A stretch of DNA of 64,000 nt from NCBI GenBank assembly GCA_910585095.1, contig CAJUBU010000002.1, positions 161,379-225,378 on the forward strand, given 5' to 3'. The stretch is from an uncultured Lachnospira sp. Its GTDB lineage: Bacteria; Bacillota; Clostridia; Lachnospirales; Lachnospiraceae. Position 1 is the stretch's first letter; each line of letters begins with the position of its first letter. The position numbers and the translations under genes were made by a program. The notes beneath the pieces are model-generated. The model was not told where the DNA came from and did no database searches. It saw only the letters and a program-made list of their open reading frames with translations. Positions 1 through 8,778 of the stretch are shown here, one piece after another.

Positions 1-14
1 GAAAAAAAAGAATA

Positions 15-161
15 TTAACATCCCCCCTTACGATTCCAATCACCACATATAAATTTTTCTACCATATCCCAGCTACGTTTTATAGCCACTAATTTTCGAT
101 TTATCTTTTTATTTTTATAACAAGCATATGATATTGAATTACACGATTTGCGTCTTCCCAT
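15..161 (-). CDS. Candidate small basic peptide, 48 aa
   Basis: An open frame of 48 codons runs from an ATG at 161 to a TAA at 15. A GAGGAG ribosome-binding site lies five to six bases upstream of the ATG, which is the main reason to list it. The predicted peptide is strongly basic (many Lys/Arg), has four Cys, no clear membrane segment, and starts MGRRKSCNS. I recognise no family. It lies downstream of trmB on the same strand, about 240 bases beyond the trmB stop. It could be a real small protein or a chance frame in AT-rich DNA. The rest of 1-399 shows nothing else I can support apart from the repeat at 344-383. Confidence 0.25.
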   Translation of the reverse strand: MGRRKSCNSISYACYKNKKINRKLVAIKRSWDMVEKFICGDWNRKGGC

Positions 162-343
162 GCAATCTCCTCTATGTCTTTAACTCTAAAAAAACATGCC
201 ACATACAGACATAAATTGTGATTACTATATCATATGCTTTTATTTTTTTTTTGACACCAATACTACAAATTAAGATTCTGCTTAAAAATATCAAATTTAC
301 TTCCTTCATTATGTTAAAATCTTGACAAGCGATTTAACTTCAT

Positions 344-383
344 TAAGCAAGTAGTGTAGCAAATTGCAAATATCCGCTTGACT
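344..383 (-). repeat. 40-nt dispersed repeat, copy near the trmB 3' end
   Basis: Read on the minus strand this stretch begins GTCAAGCGGATATTTGCAAT and continues TTGCTACACTACTTGCTTA. It matches 41627-41668 (plus strand) at about 36 of 42 positions, with mostly transition differences. A more diverged copy is at 1293-1336 on plus. The copies at 344 and 1293 lie in opposite orientation on either side of trmB. No coding potential is seen. Confidence 0.6.
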
Positions 384-399
384 AAATAATTTTCAACAA

Positions 400-1050
400 T
401 TACTTTTTCACCGAACGGACAGCTATCAATTTGCATATAGAATTACCCTGTGAAGAAAATCGTTCCTCATACTCAGTCATTACATTTCCCTCTAAAAGAA
501 TTGTATCATGATGTAAATCTCTTGTTTTAGCTTCTAATTTCCAACCAGCTTCTTTTACCTGTTCGATTGAAAAATCAAACAATGCAATATTATCGGTCTT
601 AAATTCAACTTTTCCATTTGGCTTTAATATAATATTATATCTATTAAAATATTGTTTTGATGTTAATCTTCTTTTAGCATGTCTATCTTTTGGCCATGGG
701 TCTGAAAAATTTAAATATATCTTATCCACTTCATACTTACCAAAGACTTCACATATATTTTCGGCATCCATTCTTATAAAACGAAGGTTAGAAAGCTGCA
801 ATTCATTTTGCTTTTCTACTGCTCTTAATAAAACACTAGAATACTTTTCTATACCTATATAATTAATATTAGGATTTAATTGTGCAAGGGTTGATATAAA
901 TTTTCCTTTTCCCATACCTATCTCTATATGAATTGGATTATGATTGCCAAACACCTCAAACCATGTATTACACATGCCGCTTGGCTCTGTAAAAACATAT
1001 TCATTCGTCACCATCACTTCTCTAGCTTTTGGAACATTTCTTAATCGCAT
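400..1050 (-). CDS. trmB: tRNA (guanine-N7-)-methyltransferase
   Basis: Transfers a methyl group from S-adenosylmethionine to N7 of G46 in the variable loop of tRNAs; cytoplasmic. The protein shows the TrmB hallmarks: the SAM-binding segment with IGMGKGKFI early in the chain, IGIEKYSSVL after it, and the NFSDPWPKDRHAKRRL active-site segment, followed by a C-terminal KTDN and a C-terminal tail with YEERF. I chose the ATG at 1050 (MRLRNVPKA) because a GGAG lies seven bases upstream and TrmB proteins usually begin with this MRLR motif; an ATG four codons upstream (1062) is the alternative. The length of 216 aa is normal. Single gene, divergent from the carboxypeptidase gene. Confidence 0.93.
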   Translation of the reverse strand: MRLRNVPKAREVMVTNEYVFTEPSGMCNTWFEVFGNHNPIHIEIGMGKGKFISTLAQLNPNINYIGIEKYSSVLLRAVEKQNELQLSNLRFIRMDAENICEVFGKYEVDKIYLNFSDPWPKDRHAKRRLTSKQYFNRYNIILKPNGKVEFKTDNIALFDFSIEQVKEAGWKLEAKTRDLHHDTILLEGNVMTEYEERFSSQGNSICKLIAVRSVKK

Positions 1051-1100
1051 CCTATTCTCCATTTCTATACCACTTTATTGCATATATGTAATTTACAAAT

Positions 1101-1214
1101 CAAATACCCCGCTGCAAGCAACGGGGTATTTGACCCTCGCGGCATTCGCCAAGTCAGCTTGCTGACTTTATGCTCATGCAAGCATGGCACTTGGCTCATT
1201 GCTCGCGGGAATAA
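1101..1214 (-). repeat. Structured intergenic repeat, copy 1
   Basis: This 114-nt stretch matches 8944-9055 over its whole length. It holds an inverted repeat CAAATACCCC/GGGGTATTTG, an internal palindrome AAGTCAG-CTTG-CTGACTT, a small hairpin CATG-CAAG-CATG, and a long-range pair GCCAAG/CTTGGC that would close a multi-helix junction, with CGCG elements outside it. In the other copy the small hairpin is CGTG/CACG, a compensatory change. The extended first stem pairs better when read on minus (GTTG/CAGC with a G-U). It lies between divergent trmB and the carboxypeptidase gene. No reading frame. Confidence 0.75.
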
Positions 1215-1254
1215 TGTCATTTTAGCATGATGATAATTTGTAATCAATATATTC

Positions 1255-1284
1255 TTTACAATTATAGGACACATACGTTACAAT
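1255..1284 (+). promoter_or_regulatory. Probable sigma-A promoter of the carboxypeptidase gene
   Basis: TTTACA (1255-1260), 18-base spacer, TACAAT (1279-1284), about 100 bases before the ATG at 1388. The diverged 40-nt repeat at 1293-1336 would then lie in the 5' leader. Confidence 0.5.
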
Positions 1285-1292
1285 AGAATCCA

Positions 1293-1336
1293 TAGTTAAG
1301 CAGATATTTGCAGTTTTATATGCTATTTGCTAACTC
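1293..1336 (+). repeat. 40-nt dispersed repeat, diverged copy
   Basis: Begins GTTAAGCAGATATTTGCA and continues with GCTATTTGCTAACTCAT; it aligns to the repeat at 41627-41668 with more changes and a small gap in the middle. It is inverted relative to the copy at 344-383. Confidence 0.4.
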
Positions 1337-1387
1337 ATCATTTTGTATAATCAATAACATTATTTATCATAGAAAGGATTTTTATAT

Positions 1388-2740
1388 ATGAAACAAGTTT
1401 ATAAATATTTATCTGTTATCTTAACTGCTTTTATTATTATAAACACATTTTTTTGTTTTTCTGTCACTGCTATAGCAGAAGAAAATAATGATAATGACTG
1501 GCCTGTTGCCCCTGAAATCGTCGCAAAAAATGCAATATTAATCGATGCAGATACAGGTGCTATTTTATATCAAAAAGAAGCGCATACACGTTCCTTTCCA
1601 GCTAGTACTACTAAGATTCTTACAGGTCTTTTAACGATAGAAAATTGCAGTATGGACGAGATTGTCACATTTTCAGCAGAAGCAGCAAACTCTGTAACGT
1701 ATGAAGACTCTAATATTGGAACTAAAACAGGTGAAGAATACACGGTTGAACAATCTCTATATGGCTTGCTGCTTCGTTCAGCTAACGAAGTTGCCTATGG
1801 TCTTGCAGAACATGTGAGCGGTTCTTTATCAAAATTTACAGACCTTATGAATGAACGCGCCAAAGAACTTGGTGCTATCAACACGAATTTTACAAATGCC
1901 AGCGGCTTGCATGATGAAAATCACTACACAACGGCTTATGATATGGCAATGATTGCAAGAGGCTGCTATAACAATTCAACTTTTGTCAATATTGATTCAA
2001 CACCGACAACTTACACGATTCCTGCAACAAATAAGACGGCAGCCGAGCGGTATATTAAACATATTCATTTAATGTTAAAAGGCAGGGAGTATTACTATGA
2101 ATATTGTAAGGGTGGTAAAACCGGATTTACTGATCAAGCGGGATATAATCTTGTAACATTCGCTGAAAAAAATGATATGCGCGTTATCTGTGTATGTTTT
2201 AAATCTGGTAAAAATGAGCGTTTTCAAGATACTAGGGCTTTATTTGACTGGGGATTTAATAACTTTAAAAAAATCACAACGACCAGTGACACTATTAATT
2301 CATTGTTTACAAGTGATAGCTATTATCAATCAAGAGTTTACAATAATTATGGTTTAAACTTTAATTTAAATGCTTCAACCCTTACCATTCCCAATAATAA
2401 AAATATTGGAGAAATTTATATTGACATTGACAAAAATTATGATACTTCCAATGAAAATGGTATCTATACTTCACAGTTAAATTTTATGTGCAGTGACAAT
2501 ATTGTTGGGACAGCAAAAATAACGCTTTCTTCTGACGATAATATTGTAGCCGCCAGCAATTTGCCGTTAATTAATCCAAGTAAACTAACTCCTGCTCCTA
2601 GCCCTAAACAATGTATTGTTATTAATATATGGATTTTAACTGCCATTTTAATATCCATTTTTGTTATTATATATGTTATTGTTATTATCAAACGTATACG
2701 AAAAGCCAAAAAACAAAGAAGACGTAAATTGAGATTGTAA
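1388..2740 (+). CDS. D-alanyl-D-alanine carboxypeptidase (DacA/PBP5 type)
   Basis: Low-molecular-weight penicillin-binding protein that trims the terminal D-Ala from peptidoglycan stem peptides outside the cell. An N-terminal signal segment (about residues 8-30) ends near AIAEE. The three active-site motifs of the S11 family are present: SxxK as STTK around residue 78, SxN as SAN around residue 132, and KTG in GGKTGFTDQAG around residue 240. A beta-rich region follows, then a C-terminal membrane helix (about 415-437) and a very basic tail (KKQRRRKLRL), where many PBP5 proteins have an amphipathic helix instead. 450 aa; AAAGGA precedes the ATG. An Arc-like gene follows 47 bases downstream and may be cotranscribed. 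Confidence 0.92.
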   Translation: MKQVYKYLSVILTAFIIINTFFCFSVTAIAEENNDNDWPVAPEIVAKNAILIDADTGAILYQKEAHTRSFPASTTKILTGLLTIENCSMDEIVTFSAEAANSVTYEDSNIGTKTGEEYTVEQSLYGLLLRSANEVAYGLAEHVSGSLSKFTDLMNERAKELGAINTNFTNASGLHDENHYTTAYDMAMIARGCYNNSTFVNIDSTPTTYTIPATNKTAAERYIKHIHLMLKGREYYYEYCKGGKTGFTDQAGYNLVTFAEKNDMRVICVCFKSGKNERFQDTRALFDWGFNNFKKITTTSDTINSLFTSDSYYQSRVYNNYGLNFNLNASTLTIPNNKNIGEIYIDIDKNYDTSNENGIYTSQLNFMCSDNIVGTAKITLSSDDNIVAASNLPLINPSKLTPAPSPKQCIVINIWILTAILISIFVIIYVIVIIKRIRKAKKQRRRKLRL

Positions 2741-2787
2741 AAATTTTTACTATTACAAAATCTATTGGCTTTATGGAGGTACGATAT

Positions 2788-2958
2788 ATGCAGTCTGATT
2801 TATCAAAGTTCACATTGAGAACAGATAAAGAATTATTAAAAAAATTTCGTTTTGTAGCTGATTATAATGCTCGGTCTGCTAATCGAGAAATAGAAGTTCT
2901 TATGAAAAAACATGTGAATGAATTTGAAAAAAAGCATGGCAAAATCACATTTGAATAA
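2788..2958 (+). CDS. Arc-like ribbon-helix-helix protein, 56 aa
   Basis: Small DNA-binding protein of the Arc/MetJ ribbon-helix-helix class. The chain DLSKFTLRTDKELLKKFRFV continues into an amphipathic helix with NREIEVLMKKHVNEFEKKHG, matching the beta-strand (FTLRTD) and two-helix layout of Arc repressors. I place the start at the ATG at 2788, because the in-frame ATG at 2773 overlaps the GGAGG that serves the later one. The target is not visible; such small proteins usually bind as dimers to short operators. It follows the carboxypeptidase gene and precedes a hairpin terminator. Confidence 0.75.
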   Translation: MQSDLSKFTLRTDKELLKKFRFVADYNARSANREIEVLMKKHVNEFEKKHGKITFE

Positions 2959-2987
2959 AATAAGACAACTGCTAAATAACAAATACA

Positions 2988-3037
2988 GCAAAATAGACAT
3001 ACCATCTTATTTTGATGATATGCCTATTTTTTGTATA
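2988..3037. terminator. Hairpin terminator between convergent genes
   Basis: An inverted repeat with AATAGACATACCATC on the left and GATGATATGCCTATT on the right (13 of 15 pairs) is followed by TTTTTTG on plus and preceded by an A run, so it can act in both directions. It separates the Arc-like gene (+) from the membrane-protein gene (-). Confidence 0.75.
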
Positions 3038-3066
3038 TTATGCCCTATTTTATTATACTAACTTTT

Positions 3067-3384
3067 TTACACTTCTTTATATTTTGCATCAACTTTCACA
3101 TAAATAATCATTATCCCAATCGTTAATAACACTACTGCCAACATCACTACAACCGCCATAATAGAATTTTGTGGAATAACGACAAAAGGAAGCCCTATCA
3201 TTTCAAGTACAGCGGCATAAAAAAACCATATCTTTGCAACAGCGTGATTGTATCCTACAATATCTTTCTTTTTTCCTGGCTCTACACCAGTAAAAAATCC
3301 AACTTCTGTTTTTGAACGCCAATTAACAATACCAATCACTACAAAAAGTGATGCTACGATACTCCATATAATAAATGCAACCAT
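3067..3384 (-). CDS. Small membrane protein, DUF3784-like
   Basis: A 105-aa protein with three predicted membrane helices (about residues 2-22, 48-70, 75-98) and a loop with FFTGVEPGKKKDIVGYNH between the first two. This layout resembles small Firmicutes membrane proteins of the DUF3784 kind; the family call is from memory of the pattern and not certain. GAGGTGG lies upstream of the ATG. It lies downstream of fliS on the same strand but no link to the flagellum is evident. Function unknown. Confidence 0.5.
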   Translation of the reverse strand: MVAFIIWSIVASLFVVIGIVNWRSKTEVGFFTGVEPGKKKDIVGYNHAVAKIWFFYAAVLEMIGLPFVVIPQNSIMAVVVMLAVVLLTIGIMIIYVKVDAKYKEV

Positions 3385-3440
3385 AATTCCACCTCATTTC
3401 ATTCACTCAGCTATTTATCGTTTCTTCCATTATTATTTAT

Positions 3441-3929
3441 TTATGCCCGAAAGCCTCTATTGATATTATAGTCTTGTGATATCTCGTTTGAGCTTCCAGC
3501 GCTTGAGTATGTAAGCCCTGCATAAACTTGCTGTGTATTTTTCATCAATGTTTCTGAATGATCTGTAAGACTTACCTCATACCATGATTTGCGAAGTGTT
3601 TGAATCATCTTTAGTACAGAATCAATATATTTATCATTATCTTTGGACATGGCACAGCTTGCTTTTACTAAGAATCTCTGCATTGTCATATAGATATTAA
3701 ATAATTCTGCTGAAATTTCATACTGCATATCAAGGTCGCATAATAACCGGTCTATCACTCTTTTGGCAAGTTTAATATTTTCCGTATACTGTGCTTGTTC
3801 AGATGCTGTTCTTGCATCTTTTGCATCTTGAAGATACTCCAAAGCCATGTCATACATAACAACAATAAGTTCTGTTTTATTTGCTTGAGAAATCCTATAT
3901 GAAAATGTCTTAATTGCATCTTTATTCAT
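3441..3929 (-). CDS. fliS: Flagellin export chaperone FliS
   Basis: Cytoplasmic chaperone that binds the C-terminal disordered end of flagellin and delivers it to the flagellar export gate. The chain has the FliS helical-bundle features: an N-terminal FSYRISQANKTELIVVMYDM segment, a helix with LAKRVIDRLLCDLDMQYEIS, LFNIYMTMQRFLVKA, and a last helix with LRKSWYEVS. At 162 aa it is about 30 residues longer than usual, with a polar C-terminal tail (TYSSAGSSNEISQDYNINRGFRA region). It starts 31 bases downstream of the flagellin stop, which fits cotranscription with its client. Confidence 0.9.
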   Translation of the reverse strand: MNKDAIKTFSYRISQANKTELIVVMYDMALEYLQDAKDARTASEQAQYTENIKLAKRVIDRLLCDLDMQYEISAELFNIYMTMQRFLVKASCAMSKDNDKYIDSVLKMIQTLRKSWYEVSLTDHSETLMKNTQQVYAGLTYSSAGSSNEISQDYNINRGFRA

Positions 3930-3960
3930 TTAAGATTTTCCTCCTTCACAAACTTATATT

Positions 3961-5502
3961 TTACTGCAATAATTGAAGTACTGTTGATGGTCTTTCATTT
4001 GCCTGAGACAAAATTGATGTTGCAGCCTGTGTCATTACAGTAACAGCCGTATATTCTGTCATCTCCTCTGCCATATCTGTATCAGTCACTGTTGAAAGCG
4101 ACTTTGTAAGATTTTCTGTTGATGTAGCAAGATTATTTCTTGTATGCTCAAATCGATTTTCAAAAGCACCTATCTTAGAACGAATATCATTGGCTCTTGT
4201 TATGGCAACATCTACAGTTTCAATAGCTCTCTGCGCCATATACCCTGTCATAACATTGATATTATCTGTGCCAAGTGCATATGTTGTTATTGGTGGTATA
4301 TCAATCTTAATTACTTGGTCTTGATTGGCTCCAATATGTATACTCATTGTGCCAACATCGGTAACTTCCTGCTCTACATCTTTTGTACCACCACCTGTTT
4401 TTGTTGCAATTTTAGCAGAATCATCAAATTGTGTTCCTGCTGTATTGCCAGGTATATCTACTACAAATTCTTTATTATTGACATCTTTTATTGTGATAAC
4501 GGTTCCCTTTGATGATATAACTGCACTATCTTCAAATCCAACACGCTTGCCATTGGCATCTTTTGTGATATCTACTACCGCATCTTTACCCTGTGAAACC
4601 ATACCATCAGCAGTAGCAGCATCGCTAATACCCAACAAGTTTGCCAAAAGTTCATTATCACAAGTAACTGTAAGTGATTGGTCGCTTCCATACTCATTTG
4701 TCATCAATACAAGACTGCTTCCAGATATTGTTGTTGCTGGCAAGTAACCTGCATATTCCGTACCATTAGCAACTGTATCATTTGTAAAGCTTCCAACAAC
4801 AAACGCTTTTGCTCCAGACTTATTGGCAGCTGCTACAAGCTTATCCATAATATCATTTAATGTGCTGCCTTCTGCTATGTCAATGCCATAACCATTCATT
4901 GTAATTTTACCAGCTTGTTCCTTTGTTATTGTAGCTGTACTTGACATTGTTATTGTGCCATTTGGTATCATAACTGCCTGTCTTGCATCTTCTGTTACTG
5001 TTATGCCATATATACCTGCTACAAGGTTATCAGTACAAGTTATCTGAGTTACTCCTTGAACATTAGAATATACACGTCTCATTAAATTACCATTAAGAAG
5101 AGGTTGTGTATTAAACTCTGTATCATTAGCAATTCTGTCAATCTCTTTATTAATACTGTTTAACTCTTTTTGAATCGCCTCACGCTCTCCGTCTGAATTA
5201 ACATCATTTGCTGCCTGAACTGCTAATTCTTTCATACGCACAAGCATATTCTGAACTTCTGTCATTGCTCCATCGGCTATATTTAATATAGATATACCAT
5301 CTGCTGCATTGTTATCCGATTGATCAAGACCTTTTATCTGCAGTCTCATTTTTTCTGAAATTGCACAGCCAGCAGGGTCATCTGCTGAACTGTTCAATTT
5401 ATAGCCTGATGATAGTCTCTTTATTGAATCAGAAAGTCTGTTCTCTGACCTTTGAAGTGCGTTATTCGACACAATTGCTGATACATTTACATTTATTCTC
5501 AT
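3961..5502 (-). CDS. fliC: Flagellin
   Basis: Structural subunit of the flagellar filament, exported by the flagellar type III system. The conserved D0/D1 N-terminus is clear (MRINVNVSAIVSNNALQR, then RLSSGYKLNSSADDPAG and LNIADGAMTEVQNML), and the D0 C-terminus is present (FEHTRNNLATSTENLTKSLS, then MTQAATSILSQANERPSTVL). Between them lies a variable region of about 270 residues. 513 aa. I use the ATG at 5502 because it starts the canonical MRIN sequence and has AGGGAG upstream; an in-frame upstream extension is not flagellin-like. It lies between the DUF6240 gene and fliS. A sigma-28-like promoter is seen at 5586-5613. Confidence 0.95.
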   Translation of the reverse strand: MRINVNVSAIVSNNALQRSENRLSDSIKRLSSGYKLNSSADDPAGCAISEKMRLQIKGLDQSDNNAADGISILNIADGAMTEVQNMLVRMKELAVQAANDVNSDGEREAIQKELNSINKEIDRIANDTEFNTQPLLNGNLMRRVYSNVQGVTQITCTDNLVAGIYGITVTEDARQAVMIPNGTITMSSTATITKEQAGKITMNGYGIDIAEGSTLNDIMDKLVAAANKSGAKAFVVGSFTNDTVANGTEYAGYLPATTISGSSLVLMTNEYGSDQSLTVTCDNELLANLLGISDAATADGMVSQGKDAVVDITKDANGKRVGFEDSAVISSKGTVITIKDVNNKEFVVDIPGNTAGTQFDDSAKIATKTGGGTKDVEQEVTDVGTMSIHIGANQDQVIKIDIPPITTYALGTDNINVMTGYMAQRAIETVDVAITRANDIRSKIGAFENRFEHTRNNLATSTENLTKSLSTVTDTDMAEEMTEYTAVTVMTQAATSILSQANERPSTVLQLLQ

Positions 5503-5585
5503 AAAAAATAAAACTCCCTTCGTTATAAACAATATCTCAAGTATTAAAAGAATTTGAAGTTCATACAAATTCATCACTATAAATT

Positions 5586-5613
5586 ATATCGGATAAAATC
5601 ACAAAATACATTA
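5586..5613 (-). promoter_or_regulatory. Possible sigma-28 (SigD) promoter of flagellin
   Basis: On minus: TAAT (5610-5613), 16-base spacer, TCCGATAT (5586-5593), against consensus TAAA-N15-GCCGATAA. It overlaps the stop codon of the upstream DUF6240 gene. The same TAAT-N16 arrangement occurs before the chemoreceptor gene (53214-53241). Confidence 0.4.
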
Positions 5614-8600
5614 TACTAATGCCAAAACAATTGTTTTTGCAATTTTATATAACTTTTCGGTAGGAACCATATCTTGATTATAATCATAATTTGGTCTGAC
5701 ATTATTACGACTGGCACTGTGATATATTTGGACACGATGAATACCATGTTCACCAAGCGTTTTTGAAACATTAGTCAATTTCTTTGATAATTTGTTTTCT
5801 CTTTCTGTATCACTTCTTGTCACCTCACCATGTGTGCCTGTAGCTCTCACTGTTCCATATAATTCTGCTGTATCATTTTTTATCTTTGCCTCAAGAATTA
5901 TTGGACCTAATTCCTTATCGTCATAGCTTATTGCTATCTTTCCTTTTTCACTCTTATCCATCGCTACAGTTAGTTTCATAACACCAATGCCATCTCGTTT
6001 TAAATAAGGTATACTGTAATCTCTGCGCATAGCCATATTATTTAACAATGTCATTGTATTGCGCATCAATCGCACATGCCCAATTTTTTCAAAAGTATCG
6101 TCTGTTCCTTTAGCCTGCAACGCATTATCTGCATCTTGTTCTGCCTTATCACTTAAACTCTTTAATTCTTTTTCCAATTTTTCTTTATCATCAATACTGT
6201 CAATAATTTGTTTTGCATGCGCTCTATCGCCAGCTAATGCAACCTCATAAAAGTTTTCCTGCATCAACTGTTCCATAGCCTGAATATTATTTAAATTAAT
6301 TTTTTGGTCTGCATTTTCAAGTTCCCTCAAAACCGCATAATCTGTATCTGAAACAGCTCGAACAAGTTCCATATATTTATCCATATACTCTGCTTCGGAT
6401 GCTGCATCGTAAAGTTTATCTGTTGCATCACAGAAATTTTCGACACTTCGCTCGTCAATTTTTCTTTCAGCATTGACATTTTTAAGGGTAAGCGGTGTAA
6501 TTCTATGTGAAACCTCGCTAAAAAGATTCAAATAATATCTTGTGCCTGTTGTCTTATCAACTTCTGTATCATTATTGACCGATTTATCAATGCCAAATGA
6601 TCTATTAATATCATACGCCCTGCATAAATTTTCCATTGTCATGGAATTTCCCTGCCTCAGCAATGTTCCAATCGCCATACCTGCATCGGCTCGAAACATA
6701 TTGGTCATTTTATATATACCTATAAATTGCGCTCTCTCCTCTGCTGATATTCCGTCTGTCATATCCAATTTGTACAAGAATGTACTATATTTATCAATAT
6801 TATTGCTATGCTCATTCTTTTCTTTCAAATATTCATTGACATCGTGAATATCGTCCTTCATTGGATTGACATTATCTCGAATCATATCAAGGATAGCTTC
6901 TGGATTCATATTTTTAACCAATTCCTGCAATGTAGAGTTAATCTCTTTAACCTGCATCAAATTGTTTGGTGTAACATCCATATTGTTATATGACAAAATC
7001 TTAACAGCTCGGATATTCTCATCCGTAGCCTCACAACCAATATCTGCCAAAAGTGATGTAGCGCTTGCCTTGACAGCCTTATCAAGCGAATCGCCCAATT
7101 CCGAACGTCTCATTGTTCCATATGTCTCATATGCCTGACCAGCTTTCTTGAAACGCTGCTTTAAACTCATACCAATTCTAGCACTGTTTTCAAGGTTGAT
7201 AATCATATCTTCATCTTTGAGCGTTTCCTCATAGATAGCGCCTGCTGTCTCAATTGGCGCCTGTGCCAAATCGTATACAGCCTTACGAACTTCCATAGAC
7301 TGGTCGTATATCGCATCAAATTCTTTCATTAACAATTCTTTTGCCGCTGCATTTTCTGCATCTCTTAAACCTAGACTTTCCGTCATATAAGCTGCTCTTG
7401 AATTTAAATTCTCAGAAAGCTGTCTTGATATATGTTCCATTGTAATCTCTCGGTCAAACGCCAACAGATGTTTATGAAGTGATGAAATAGGAATGGTATT
7501 GATATTTAAGCCCTGCCTTGCAAGCTTAATTCCTGCATCAGCAGACATCATAATTCTTACTTCCATCATCGTTCTAATATTCTGCTGTGCCTTTTCAGAA
7601 TACTTTTCATCACCAATAATATAGCGTTCATCGGATAAACCAACTTTAACTTTGTAATTGCCTCGATAATTATCCAGCACTTCCTCAATAGAACGAAGAC
7701 TGATTTCTCCTGTTTTAGAGCGATATGTTGCCGCCTCAATATCCATATCTGTCGAATGATTGATAACTTCCATTGCTCTTTTTACCTGTGTTACTGCGGT
7801 GCTGTCCTCTGTAAGATAAGTTGTCTGCGCACGCTCTCCTGCTGCCATATGTTTTGCTATTTTATCAGCAATATTCACCATATCCATATCAATATGGTCT
7901 AATTCACTTTTATAGGTCAATGTACGCTCTGTAACAGGTATACATTTTGACACAAATGTTCTGGCGTTATCCATATTTTCGCCGTTATCTTCAAGTCCTG
8001 CCCTTCTCATAACACGCAATATCTGTGGCTGTAGCTGTCTCCACTCATCATAATCAATCTTATTTGCCACACACTTTGAATCTTTGATTGCATGTTCCGC
8101 TATATTAATATTTTCAATAGAAGGTCTTATCTTTTTTGCAACCATATAATCTTTGACTTCTTCTGAAATCTCACTAGGAATGCTTCTTAATGCCTCTGCC
8201 ATTTCTTCTATATTATCATCGTTTAATGTAAGCCCTGCTTTTGTCATCTTTTCTGCAATTTCATTTGCCATCGCATCACTTCCAACGACTTTTGCAATTT
8301 TATTGACATCAACATTGCCCATAGGTATATATTTATCGCTATATGCTGCCAATTCAATTTTAATTCTATCAACAATATTTATCATATCTTCTGGTGTTGC
8401 TTCATTAAGATTAAATCCATCCTCCTCCAAGCTTACAGCTTCCGCACCAGATAATTTATTAAACAATGCCTTTAAATTTGCCTTTGCATTAGAGGCACTC
8501 TCCATAATCTGGCTCTTAACATCGTCTGTCTCCTTAAGAAGCGACTCATATGTATTATTGTTCATTTTATTGATATTGCCTAAAATACCTGAACGTATAA

Positions 8601-8736
8601 CACTTGTAAATGAAGCACCATTTGTTTTGCTATTTCCAACCTTTTCGTAGTTTTCATAGTTATTAAAATTTGCAGCATTATTTTTTTTAATTGACTCATT
8701 ATTGCCTAAACTGGCACCATTCACTGTATAATCCAT
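5611..8736 (-). CDS. Large flagellar-locus protein (DUF6240 type), FliK-like C-terminus
   Basis: A 1041-aa, mostly alpha-helical, charged protein with no signal peptide or membrane helix. I recognise it as the DUF6240 type that accompanies flagellin genes in Lachnospiraceae; the function is not established. Its leader has a perfect sigma-28 -10 element, and flagellin and FliS follow, so a flagellar role is likely. The last ~150 residues switch to a beta-rich pattern: MKLTVAMDKSEKGKIAIS, LGPIILEAKIKNDTAELYGT, then a helix KLSKKLTNVSKTLGEHG followed by IHRVQIYHS. That order (beta hairpins, helix, final strand) resembles the C-terminal domain of hook-length protein FliK. This is inference from pattern. 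Start: ATG at 8736 with AGAGGAGG upstream. Confidence 0.75.
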   Translation of the reverse strand: MDYTVNGASLGNNESIKKNNAANFNNYENYEKVGNSKTNGASFTSVIRSGILGNINKMNNNTYESLLKETDDVKSQIMESASNAKANLKALFNKLSGAEAVSLEEDGFNLNEATPEDMINIVDRIKIELAAYSDKYIPMGNVDVNKIAKVVGSDAMANEIAEKMTKAGLTLNDDNIEEMAEALRSIPSEISEEVKDYMVAKKIRPSIENINIAEHAIKDSKCVANKIDYDEWRQLQPQILRVMRRAGLEDNGENMDNARTFVSKCIPVTERTLTYKSELDHIDMDMVNIADKIAKHMAAGERAQTTYLTEDSTAVTQVKRAMEVINHSTDMDIEAATYRSKTGEISLRSIEEVLDNYRGNYKVKVGLSDERYIIGDEKYSEKAQQNIRTMMEVRIMMSADAGIKLARQGLNINTIPISSLHKHLLAFDREITMEHISRQLSENLNSRAAYMTESLGLRDAENAAAKELLMKEFDAIYDQSMEVRKAVYDLAQAPIETAGAIYEETLKDEDMIINLENSARIGMSLKQRFKKAGQAYETYGTMRRSELGDSLDKAVKASATSLLADIGCEATDENIRAVKILSYNNMDVTPNNLMQVKEINSTLQELVKNMNPEAILDMIRDNVNPMKDDIHDVNEYLKEKNEHSNNIDKYSTFLYKLDMTDGISAEERAQFIGIYKMTNMFRADAGMAIGTLLRQGNSMTMENLCRAYDINRSFGIDKSVNNDTEVDKTTGTRYYLNLFSEVSHRITPLTLKNVNAERKIDERSVENFCDATDKLYDAASEAEYMDKYMELVRAVSDTDYAVLRELENADQKINLNNIQAMEQLMQENFYEVALAGDRAHAKQIIDSIDDKEKLEKELKSLSDKAEQDADNALQAKGTDDTFEKIGHVRLMRNTMTLLNNMAMRRDYSIPYLKRDGIGVMKLTVAMDKSEKGKIAISYDDKELGPIILEAKIKNDTAELYGTVRATGTHGEVTRSDTERENKLSKKLTNVSKTLGEHGIHRVQIYHSASRNNVRPNYDYNQDMVPTEKLYKIAKTIVLALV

Positions 8737-8778
8737 AATTTATGTGAATCCTCCTCTTACATTATCTGACTAAAAATG

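Noticed and set aside
4325..4747. Plus-strand frames inside flagellin, rpoB, fusA, tuf and the DUF6240 gene
   Set aside because: They are antisense shadows of strongly supported genes.
5503..5577. 25-residue hydrophobic extension of flagellin
   Set aside because: Flagellins have no signal peptide, and MRIN at 5502 is the family start.
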